Shown here one piece after another: positions 1 through 6,228 of a stretch of DNA of 6,590 nucleotides; within the stretch, counting starts at the first letter, position 1, and every line of letters starts with the position of its first letter. The stretch is from Dechloromonas sp. (GTDB taxonomy: Bacteria > Pseudomonadota > Gammaproteobacteria > Burkholderiales > Rhodocyclaceae), in assembly GCA_013693915.1 (NCBI GenBank), contig CP059264.1, forward strand, positions 704,245 through 710,834, read 5' to 3'. The position numbers and the translations under genes were made by a program. The notes under the pieces were generated by a model. It did no database searches, was not told the origin of the DNA, and saw nothing but the letters and a program-made list of their open reading frames with translations.

Positions 1-963
1 CGCCTTGACCAACGTCTCGGCTGTTTGCCCTTCCTGGTATTGGCTGACGCCAATGCTGACGGTCACCGGACGGTTTGGCAGAATTGCCGCCGTCTCGATG
101 TTGCGCCGGATGTCTTCGGCCACCACCAACGCCCCGGCCGCGTCGGTGTCCTCGAGAACAAGTACGAATTCCTCGCCGCCACAGCGAAACAGCTTGTCAC
201 CCTGACGCATGCGCTTGCCGATGATCTGCACGATCTGCTGCAGGACGCGGTCACCCTGATCATGCCCGAGTTCATCATTGATCGGTTTGAAATGATCGGC
301 ATCGATCATCAGGAAACTGGTGACCAGCGGGTGTCGCTGGGCTCGGCTTACCAGTGCTTCCAGATACTCGTTCATGAACCGGCGATTGTAGGCGCCCGTC
401 AGCGGATCGGTCAGCGCCTGGTTGGCAAGGATATTGTTCAGATCGGCAATCACGCTCAAGGCGATGTTGATCAGGAGAATCGTCAGCAATAGGCTCGCGA
501 ACAGCCGCGGGGCCAGCGAGGGGTCAATATGATGGAACACCAGAACGGGGAAGTAGATGAGCATCGCGAGACTGCAATAGATGGCGATGCGGCGGCTGGT
601 GATGAAATAGGAATAGACGATGGCTGGGTAGATCCAGAGCAGGCCCGGCACCCCTTGAACAACCAATGCCATGGTCACCCCGGCAATCTGGGGAACCAGC
701 AACAGTACCGGCCGGATTGGCATGGGTCGCTCGCGCCACACAGCGTAAACATTGAGCGCAATCAAACTGTCGACGCTGAGCAGGACGATCCCAGTCGGCC
801 AGCGACCCTGCACAAAGTGGTTGATCGTGAACAGGAAGAGCAACAACAGCATCGCGCTTCCCATCATGAGCATGATGCGCTCCAGATATGGAGCCAGCGC
901 ATCGCCTTCCGGCGCCATCGCGGTGCGTACCCACTCTGTCAGCGGTCCAGTTGGTTGTTTCAT
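1..963 (-). CDS. Membrane-anchored GGDEF-domain diguanylate cyclase, C-terminus cut by window edge
   Basis: Probably makes cyclic di-GMP from two GTP at the cytoplasmic face of the inner membrane. The minus-strand frame is open for 321 codons from the ATG at 963-961 to the left edge. An in-frame stop lies at 984-982, and this is the first ATG after it; no strong ribosome binding site precedes it. Residues 1-28 are a soluble lead. About six hydrophobic segments follow (roughly 29-49, 56-76, 83-102, 106-123, 127-145, 154-175). The GGDEF domain begins at LTDPLTGAYNRR (184-195) and shows the metal-binding Asp in MIDADHFK (D221), the active-site loop GGEEF at 262-266, and SIGVSQ near 303. RQGD at 253-256 sits five residues before GGEEF, the standard position of the allosteric I-site, so product inhibition is expected. 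The visible end (LVKA) falls where other family members continue into an ADxALYxAK-like motif, so about 20-30 residues are probably missing, or more if another domain follows. The membrane sensor type is not recognised. It is divergent from the glycosyltransferase cluster, so co-transcription is excluded. Confidence 0.93.
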   Translation of the reverse strand, partial: MKQPTGPLTEWVRTAMAPEGDALAPYLERIMLMMGSAMLLLLFLFTINHFVQGRWPTGIVLLSVDSLIALNVYAVWRERPMPIRPVLLLVPQIAGVTMALVVQGVPGLLWIYPAIVYSYFITSRRIAIYCSLAMLIYFPVLVFHHIDPSLAPRLFASLLLTILLINIALSVIADLNNILANQALTDPLTGAYNRRFMNEYLEALVSRAQRHPLVTSFLMIDADHFKPINDELGHDQGDRVLQQIVQIIGKRMRQGDKLFRCGGEEFVLVLEDTDAAGALVVAEDIRRNIETAAILPNRPVTVSIGVSQYQEGQTAETLVKA

Positions 964-1029
964 GACAATAGATTTTGGTCGTCAAGCCGAGTCAGGAACC
1001 AGAGCGAACGGCAATCTGCTTCAGCGAAT

Positions 1030-1055
1030 CAAGCTGTCGCATGCTGAACAGCTTG
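1030..1055. repeat. Perfect 8-bp inverted repeat upstream of the diguanylate cyclase
   Basis: CAAGCTGT (1030-1037) is followed after 10 bases by its exact reverse complement ACAGCTTG (1048-1055). The 10-base centre contains the palindrome GCATGC (1039-1044). The element lies about 67 bases upstream of the diguanylate cyclase ATG. It could be a dimeric regulator's operator or a hairpin in that gene's 5' leader. There is no T-run on either side, so it is not a classical terminator. The symmetry is seen directly; any function is inference. Confidence 0.4.
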
Positions 1056-1265
1056 CGGACTCCTCAGCGCAAATGGTAACTCCATCTGCCAACGATCGCA
1101 GACAAAGAGTTGACCTGCCCAGCGCGATTCGTCCACCCTCTCAGCGATGCTGCAGACAAGCCCACCAGCGATTGCATCTGGAGGCTTGCGCAGACGAGGC
1201 TGGCGCTTGTTGCCAATCAAGCCACTCGGATGACTGTGCGAAAAGCGGTCGCCGGGCCGTCGACC

Positions 1266-1277
1266 GCAACCGGTTGC
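1266..1277. repeat. 12-bp perfect palindrome in the intergenic region
   Basis: GCAACCGGTTGC is its own reverse complement over 12 bases. It lies about 300 bases upstream of the diguanylate cyclase start and 560 bases upstream of the glycosyltransferase cluster. A regulator-binding site is possible, but one 12-bp palindrome in GC-rich DNA can also occur by chance, and no second copy was noticed in this window. Confidence 0.25.
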
Positions 1278-1825
1278 AATGGCTTTGCACCGCAGCGACG
1301 GTGGGGCTGGCAGTGACCTGTTCGCATTAGCGCGGGATCTTTGCCATCGTTACTGGATAGTCGTGAGCGCCGGCCCTTCGGTCTGCCAACGCTGCATGGC
1401 CTCTCAAGGTGGCGTTTGTGCGCGCACAGAATTGCGGTAGACTTAAAAACTCAGAGGCGGCAGAGATTGGTTTGCTGGCAGGAACGCCTTGAAAGCCCTG
1501 TGTTCGAGGTTAGATTCCGCGATTGGCCACCAAGAAGATCAAGCATATTGCCGGTCCCTGTGAGCGGGCCTTTGCTTGTCTGACCCTGCGTCCGCCAGCC
1601 ATGATGATGGTCGGTGAATTCGTGGTGTCATAGTTGAACTTTTCCCGACCAGCCTCAGTGTCGGAGGCAGCAACCCTCGGTCCCTTGTGCAGGTTGCCGC
1701 TTGCACGGGAATTCGAGATAACTTCGGCGGGGGTGGCTGAATTACTATTCTTGCGCTGTCCCGTTCGGGGCTTGCGGCGCCCTGTCATCGGCACTTCGCT
1801 ACCGAGGAAGCGGGCAGGGCAATTT

Positions 1826-1831
1826 GAGAGG
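1826..1831 (+). promoter_or_regulatory. Shine-Dalgarno site supporting the TTG start of the ELM1-family gene
   Basis: GAGAGG lies 8 bases before the TTG at 1840, a good spacing for a ribosome binding site. An in-frame TGA at 1825-1827 blocks any start further upstream. The only other early candidate, GTG at 1855, has no purine-rich site before it. This site therefore decides the start. Confidence 0.6.
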
Positions 1832-1839
1832 CGAGCGTC

Positions 1840-2754
1840 TTGGCAAATCCGGTTGTGATCTGGCGCGTTACCGATGGAAAGCGCGGCCATGAGCGGCAGA
1901 CCGAGGGGCTTGTGCAGGCGCTGGAACAATTGATGCCGCTCGAGGCAAGCGAGATTCCCGCTTTGGCCCGCGGACAAGCCTTCCGCCAGTGGTTGACCGG
2001 GAATTTCGTCGGCGGCGACCGGCGCCCGCCGGATCTCATCATCGGTGCCGGACATGGGACGCACTTCACCATGCTGGCCGCGCGACGCGCCTGTGGTGGA
2101 AAGACGATTGTCCTGATGAATCCCGGCTTGCCGAAGCGTTGTTTCGATCTCTGCCTGATTCCCGAGCATGATGGTGTCAGGGAACGGCACAATGTGCTGC
2201 TTACCAGGGGCGCGATAAATGCCATCCAGCCGTCGCATGAACTGCAGGCGAATGCGGGGCTGATACTGCTGGGAGGGATATCGGCCCACTACAGATGGGG
2301 TGACCGCGATGTGGTCGAACAGGTGCGGATGCTGGCTTCGGCGCAGGGCGGCGTGAACTGGCGCCTTACGACCTCCCCTCGCACCCCCGACGGCACGTTG
2401 CCGTTGTTGCGCGAGGCGGTGCCGAGCAATGTCGAGATCGTTGCCTTCAACGAAGCGCCGCTCGACTGGCTGCCGGGGCAGTTGCGCCAGGCCGCACAGG
2501 TCTGGGTGACGCCCGACAGCGTCTCGATGCTCTATGAGGCGCTGACGGCCGGTGCTGCCGTCGGGATATTCGATCTGGAGAGAATCGGCAACGGGCGCGT
2601 GGCGCGTGGCGTCGAGCAATTGCTGAAAGAGGGTCGAGTGCTGGCCTTTGCGCGCTGGCACGCAGGCCAGTTACTCCCTGTGCCGCAGCAGGACTTCAAC
2701 GAGGCCGCGCGGTGCGCGCGCTGGATCAGGCAGACATGGTTTCCCGGTCGCTAG
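1840..2754 (+). CDS. ELM1-family (DUF1022-type) protein, putative GT-B-like glycosyltransferase
   Basis: A 304-residue protein that I place in the family named after plant mitochondrial fission factor ELM1. Bacterial members often sit in LPS-core gene clusters, and their biochemical role is poorly known. Visible family-type segments are WRVTDGKRGHERQ at 8-20, PDLIIGAGHGTH at 64-75, LILLGG at 141-146, WRLTTSPRTP at 174-183, and VTPDSVSMLYEALTAGAAVGIF from 223 to 244. The last resembles the C-terminal nucleotide-sugar-binding region of GT-B enzymes. No signal peptide or membrane segment is evident, so it should be cytoplasmic. The start is TTG at 1840: an in-frame stop lies at 1825-1827, GAGAGG is well spaced, and the first in-frame ATG (residue 32) would delete the conserved N-terminal motif. 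It heads the cluster and overlaps the next gene by 19 nt, implying coupled translation. By position it probably acts in LPS core or related glycan assembly. Family call is firm; activity is inference. Confidence 0.88.
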   Translation: MANPVVIWRVTDGKRGHERQTEGLVQALEQLMPLEASEIPALARGQAFRQWLTGNFVGGDRRPPDLIIGAGHGTHFTMLAARRACGGKTIVLMNPGLPKRCFDLCLIPEHDGVRERHNVLLTRGAINAIQPSHELQANAGLILLGGISAHYRWGDRDVVEQVRMLASAQGGVNWRLTTSPRTPDGTLPLLREAVPSNVEIVAFNEAPLDWLPGQLRQAAQVWVTPDSVSMLYEALTAGAAVGIFDLERIGNGRVARGVEQLLKEGRVLAFARWHAGQLLPVPQQDFNEAARCARWIRQTWFPGR

Positions 2755-3875
2755 CCGTGCTGCAGCTTCTTCCCGCCCTGGAAAGTGGCGGTGTGGAACG
2801 TGGGACTCTGGAAGTGGGGCGGTATCTCGTTGAACGTGGCCATCGCTCGCTGGTGATGTCGGCGGGCGGACGTCTGGTCGAGCAACTTACCGGGGAGAGG
2901 TCCCGGCATTTCGGCTGGCCGATCGGCGAAAAATCGCTGCGGACGCTCGGTCTGGTGCCAAGACTAAGGCGTTTCCTGGTCGAACAGAAGGTGGATATCC
3001 TGCACGTCCGTTCGCGCCTTCCCGCCTGGGTCGGCTACCTGGCCTGGAGAGGCATGGACCCCGCAACGCGACCGCATCTGGTGAGCACGTTTCATGGCTT
3101 CTACTCGGTCAATCCGTACAGCGCGATCATGACCAAGGCCGAACACATCATAGCCGTCTCGGACTGCATTGCCAATCATATCGCGGAAGAATACCGGCCG
3201 CAGGCGCCGGTAACGACGATCCATCGTGGAATCGACCCGGGAGAATACCGGCGCGGCTTTCGTCCCGAAGACCACTGGCAAGGCCAATGGGCCGCACAGT
3301 ATCCTCATCTCCAGGGAAAGCGCCTCGTGACCTTGCCCGGACGGATCACGCGGCTCAAGGGGCATCACGATTTCATCGAGATCATTGGCCGCTTGAAGGC
3401 CATGATGCCGGAAATTCACGGGCTCATTGTCGGCGGGTATGAGCCGAGGCGGAGCAGGTATTTCGCGGAACTGGAGGAAGCCATACGTGGCCGCGGCCTT
3501 GCTTCGGACATCACCTTCACCGGCAATCGCGGTGACCTGAAAGAGATCATGAGTATTTCGGCGCTGGTGCTTTCCTTATCTTCCCGGCCGGAATCCTTCG
3601 GCAGAACCGCCCTCGAGGCGCTCGCTCTGGGCGTTCCGGTGGTGGCATACGACCACGGCGGTGCGAGCGAGATCCTCGGCGCAATGCTGCCGGCCGGGCT
3701 GGTCGGCTTGAAGGATCTGCCACGGTTGGTCGCGGTCTCTGCCGGCTTCTTGCGCCAGGCGCCGGTAATCGGGGATCTGCCGGAAATGTTCATTCTGGAA
3801 ACCATGTTGTCGGGTACGCTCGACGTTTATTGCAGATTGCTTGGTGAGCCTTGTGCAAGACAGACCGTTGTTTGA
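2736..3875 (+). CDS. GT4-family glycosyltransferase (first of two)
   Basis: A 379-residue retaining GT-B glycosyltransferase that probably transfers a sugar from a nucleotide-sugar donor to a lipid-linked oligosaccharide at the cytoplasmic membrane face. The N-terminal acceptor domain begins with LQLLPALESGGVERG (9-23), the usual GT4 glycine-rich loop. TFHGFY is at 118-123, and HIIAVSD at 137-143 is typical of the end of that domain. The donor domain follows with PGRITRLKGHHDF (201-213), containing the Arg and Lys that contact donor phosphates in this family (R203, K208), and the EX7E pair E286/E294 in ESFGRTALE. The start chosen is ATG 2736, with AGG five bases upstream. A GTG at 2712 in the same frame would add eight residues but puts the start deeper inside the upstream gene. 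It overlaps the ELM1-family gene by 19 nt and ends 16 nt before the next GT4 start. Sugar specificity cannot be read; an LPS-core role is inferred from the neighbours. Confidence 0.92.
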   Translation: MVSRSLAVLQLLPALESGGVERGTLEVGRYLVERGHRSLVMSAGGRLVEQLTGERSRHFGWPIGEKSLRTLGLVPRLRRFLVEQKVDILHVRSRLPAWVGYLAWRGMDPATRPHLVSTFHGFYSVNPYSAIMTKAEHIIAVSDCIANHIAEEYRPQAPVTTIHRGIDPGEYRRGFRPEDHWQGQWAAQYPHLQGKRLVTLPGRITRLKGHHDFIEIIGRLKAMMPEIHGLIVGGYEPRRSRYFAELEEAIRGRGLASDITFTGNRGDLKEIMSISALVLSLSSRPESFGRTALEALALGVPVVAYDHGGASEILGAMLPAGLVGLKDLPRLVAVSAGFLRQAPVIGDLPEMFILETMLSGTLDVYCRLLGEPCARQTVV

Positions 3876-3891
3876 AGGGTCGGCTGATTCG

Positions 3892-4974
3892 ATGCGGGTG
3901 ATGCAGATTATCGGGAGCAGGGGCGGCGGCGGTGCCGAGGGCTTTTTCGTGCGTCTGACCAATGCCCTTCACGACAGCGGTGGACAATTGCTCGCGGTCA
4001 CGCTACCCGAGAGCCAGGTGTCAAAGGGGCTGAAGCCCGAGGTGCCCCAGCAGCATATTGCCATGCGCGGTGTCTGGGATATTTTTGCAAGATGGAAAAT
4101 TGCCCGCGCCATCGGCGAGTTTCGGCCCCATGTGGTCCAGACGTGGATGGGCCGGGCCACCAGGCTGGTATCGCTCGGACGGGGCCGGCTGCCGGTTCAT
4201 ATTGCGAGACTCGGCGGTTATTACAAGCTGCACAACTACCGGCATGTTCATGCATGGATAGGGAACACTGCCGGAATCTGCGACTATCTGCGAGCGAACG
4301 GCTTCCCGCGCGAGCGAGTGTTCCACATCGGCAATTTCGTCGAGCCGGCGGCGGTTGCCGATCAGGCTTGCACCAGCGCAACCCGACAGCGTTTCAGCAT
4401 TCCAGAGGATGCACTGTTGATTGCTTCTGCAGGGCGCCTGCACTCCGTAAAGGGATTCTCCGACCTCTTGCAGGCGTTCTCTGTCTTGCCGCCAGCCATT
4501 GCCGGCCGTCCCCTGCATCTGCTCATCGCCGGAGATGGCGAACTTGCCTCGTCATTGCACGATCAGGCTGCCAGCCTCGGCATCTCCGGGCGGGTCTGCT
4601 GGGCGGGCTGGCAACAGGATATCGGTCCCCTACTCGACATGTCGGATGTCTTCGCCTGTCCCTCGCGTCAGGAAACGCTCGGCAACATCATTCTCGAAGC
4701 CTGGGCGCATGGCAAGCCGGTCGTTTCCACAGCAACTCGGGGTGCTCTGGAGATCATGACGCATGAGCAGGATGGATTGATTGTCCCGTGTGCACAGCCC
4801 GAAAGTCTGGCCAGTGCCTTGCGCGATATACTGACGTACGACGCGAAGACGCTCTCCGTCATCGGGGAAGCCGGCCGGTCAACGCTGCTCCGGGAGCACG
4901 GCAAGGAACACGTCATTGAGCAATATCTGGACCTCTATCGACAACTCGTCCGTGAAGTCGAAGGCGATGCCTGA
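3892..4974 (+). CDS. GT4-family glycosyltransferase (second of two)
   Basis: A 360-residue GT-B, GT4-type enzyme, clearly different from its upstream neighbour and not a recent duplicate. It has MQIIGSRGGGGAEGFF at 4-19 (donor-side glycine loop), GRLHSVKGFSDLL at 181-193 (R182 and K187 correspond to the donor-phosphate-binding pair), LLIAGDGEL at 210-218, and EX7E at E261/E269 in ETLGNIILE. No signal peptide or transmembrane segment is seen; these enzymes usually bind the membrane peripherally. The start is ATG 3892, 16 bases after the previous stop, with GAAGGG at 3874-3879 as a somewhat distant ribosome binding site. The frame is open upstream to a TTG at 3841, but that would add 17 unconserved-looking residues and overlap the preceding gene by 35 nt. 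Its stop overlaps the next gene by 8 nt. It likely adds one sugar in the same oligosaccharide; the acceptor and donor are unknown. Confidence 0.92.
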   Translation: MRVMQIIGSRGGGGAEGFFVRLTNALHDSGGQLLAVTLPESQVSKGLKPEVPQQHIAMRGVWDIFARWKIARAIGEFRPHVVQTWMGRATRLVSLGRGRLPVHIARLGGYYKLHNYRHVHAWIGNTAGICDYLRANGFPRERVFHIGNFVEPAAVADQACTSATRQRFSIPEDALLIASAGRLHSVKGFSDLLQAFSVLPPAIAGRPLHLLIAGDGELASSLHDQAASLGISGRVCWAGWQQDIGPLLDMSDVFACPSRQETLGNIILEAWAHGKPVVSTATRGALEIMTHEQDGLIVPCAQPESLASALRDILTYDAKTLSVIGEAGRSTLLREHGKEHVIEQYLDLYRQLVREVEGDA

Positions 4975-6127
4975 GCCTCTCCGCCCACCCGTCGTGGTCT
5001 TCAGGGAGTCGCGTCTGGCGAAGGACATCGCTTTGGTCGACGATCTGCCTTCCCGCGATGATATCCGGCGCATTCTGATCATCAAATGGGCGGGAATGGG
5101 CGACGTCGTGATCAGTACTGCCATCATCGAGGATGTCTTCAGGGCCTTTCCTGGACGGGAGATCCATCTGAACGCTATGCCGCCGTGGAACTCGCTTTTC
5201 GCCGACGATCCGCGATTTTCTCGGGTCTGGGTGGTCGATCTGCGAAACCGCGAGCGAAACCTCAAAGGCATGTGGCGCTGGGTCAAGACCGCACGCGCCG
5301 GCGACTATGATCTGATAATCGATCTTCAATGCAACGACCGGACGCGCCTGTTGCTTTCGGCCCTGCTTTTCTCGGGATGCCGGGTCCCGTGGAGAATCGG
5401 CAACAGGCCAGGATTTCCATACAACATCTCGCACCCGAAACTGCCGGGCAGCACTCACGTCTTTCAGCGCATGCGCGCCTCGCTGCTCGCCGCTGGGATT
5501 CCTGCCAACACGGAGCGGCCACTGCTGCATGGCTCCGAGGCACACAGGAAGCGCGCCTTCGCAATCCTCGAAGAGAACGGCCTCGAGGACGGAAGATTTG
5601 CCGTCTTTCTTCCGGGTAGCCACGCGGCAGGGCTTACCAAACGGTGGGGAGTGCGCAACTATCGCCAACTTGCCCTGTTGCTGGCAGCCGCCGGCCTGAC
5701 CAAGGTCGTGCTGTTGGGCGGGCCGGATGAGGCTGAAGAGTGCGCGGCCATCGCCGAAGGTGAAAGCGGCCATGTCGTCAACCTGTGCGGCAGGACGCAA
5801 CTGCTGGAACTGCCGGAGATCTTCGAGCGCGCGGCGCTGATCGTTGCCAATGACACCGGTACGGCACACCTGGCTGCAGCGAGCAATCAACGCATGATCG
5901 TCATTTGCGGTCCGACCGATCCGCGGCGGGTGAAGCCGGTTGGAAATGGGGTGATAGCGATCCAGGCCGATTTGTCATGCAAGAATTGCTACCGCAAGGC
6001 CTGCGACCATCACTCGTGCATGAAGTTCGTTACGCCTGGGCAGGTCATGGAGTTGGCGGGTTCGATGACCGATTGGTACCTCCCGGGAGCGCCTGAAGGT
6101 GACTCGTCACCGGTTCCGCATAGATAG
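4967..6127 (+). CDS. GT9-family glycosyltransferase (LPS heptosyltransferase-like)
   Basis: A 386-residue inverting GT-B enzyme of the heptosyltransferase family (WaaC/WaaF/WaaQ relatives), which typically adds L-glycero-D-manno-heptose from an ADP-heptose donor to the LPS inner core. The first Rossmann strand and loop are RRILIIKWAGMGDVVIST (34-51); D46 matches the conserved Asp of the GD motif. The middle segment FLPGSHAAGLTKRWGVRNY (214-232) contains the family's conserved Lys (K225). VVLLGGPDE is at 247-255, NDTGTAHLAAA at 295-305, and CGPTDP at 314-319. A Cys cluster C-x2-C-x4-C-x4-C follows at 338-351. The start is ATG 4967, overlapping the previous stop by 8 nt, with GAAG at 4954-4957 as a plausible ribosome binding site. 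This leaves about 33 residues before the first strand, longer than in typical members. It could instead use a related sugar; WaaC versus WaaF versus WaaQ subtype cannot be decided by eye. Confidence 0.92.
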   Translation: MPEPLRPPVVVFRESRLAKDIALVDDLPSRDDIRRILIIKWAGMGDVVISTAIIEDVFRAFPGREIHLNAMPPWNSLFADDPRFSRVWVVDLRNRERNLKGMWRWVKTARAGDYDLIIDLQCNDRTRLLLSALLFSGCRVPWRIGNRPGFPYNISHPKLPGSTHVFQRMRASLLAAGIPANTERPLLHGSEAHRKRAFAILEENGLEDGRFAVFLPGSHAAGLTKRWGVRNYRQLALLLAAAGLTKVVLLGGPDEAEECAAIAEGESGHVVNLCGRTQLLELPEIFERAALIVANDTGTAHLAAASNQRMIVICGPTDPRRVKPVGNGVIAIQADLSCKNCYRKACDHHSCMKFVTPGQVMELAGSMTDWYLPGAPEGDSSPVPHR

Positions 6128-6133
6128 ATAGAT
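6120..6133 (+). repeat. Short ATAG tandem repeat at the end of the GT9 gene
   Basis: Three and a half copies of ATAG span the stop codon (TAG, 6125-6127) of the first GT9 gene. The array is flanked by GCAT (6118-6121) and ATGC (6132-6135), which are reverse complements. It opens the 101-base gap before the next gene. The gap has no convincing terminator, so read-through into the second GT9 gene is likely. Confidence 0.5.
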
Positions 6134-6228
6134 GCAAGCCTTCGTCATTGAATTCGGATACTCACTTCCCCGCAGCGCTTGGTGGAGTGGCCAGTGGGCA
6201 TGCGTGCGCGCGGCAGGGCCCTGGACCG

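Larger units (their letters stand above)
964..1839. other. Long divergent intergenic region without a convincing gene
   Basis: About 876 bases separate the start of the diguanylate cyclase from the start of the glycosyltransferase cluster. Several open frames cross it on both strands (for example 1341-1583 plus, 1029-1220 minus, 1634-1858 plus). Their translations are rich in Arg, Ala and Ser, contain no motif I can place, and lack good ribosome binding sites, so I treat them as chance frames in GC-rich DNA. The region must hold promoters for both flanking transcripts, but I find no convincing paired -35/-10 boxes. The best -10-like string upstream of the cluster is TACTAT at 1743-1748, without a matching -35. 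Two inverted repeats (1030-1055 and 1266-1277) are listed separately. No clear stem plus T-run terminator is visible. Confidence 0.6.

Noticed and set aside
524..985. Minus-strand open frame of 153 codons with its own ATG at 985
   Set aside because: It is in a different frame of the same strand as the diguanylate cyclase, is His/Arg-rich, and lacks the hydrophobic segments of the real frame.
25..1330. Plus-strand open frames at 25-492, 529-1047 and 752-1330
   Set aside because: The first two lie mainly or wholly opposite the diguanylate cyclase, which has membrane segments and an intact GGEEF motif. The third starts opposite it and then runs into the spacer. None of the three translations shows family features.
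1425..1525. Stretch faintly resembling a tRNA-Leu (D-loop-like and T-loop-like strings)
   Set aside because: I could not pair an acceptor stem or a proper T-stem, and there is no CCA end. The resemblance is limited to short strings and is probably chance.
1743..1748. TACTAT as a -10 box for the glycosyltransferase cluster
   Set aside because: Only four of six bases match the consensus and no -35-like box lies at 16-18 bases upstream, so it is mentioned only within the spacer entry.
1510..2661. A 383-codon minus-strand open frame
   Set aside because: Most of it lies antisense to the well-supported ELM1-family gene. Its translation is rich in Arg, Gln and Pro with no recognisable motif, as expected of a shadow frame in GC-rich DNA.
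6118..6135. ATAG repeat as a phase-variation switch altering the GT9 C-terminus
   Set aside because: A stop codon is met within the first two repeat units whether units are gained or lost, so slippage would not change the protein end.
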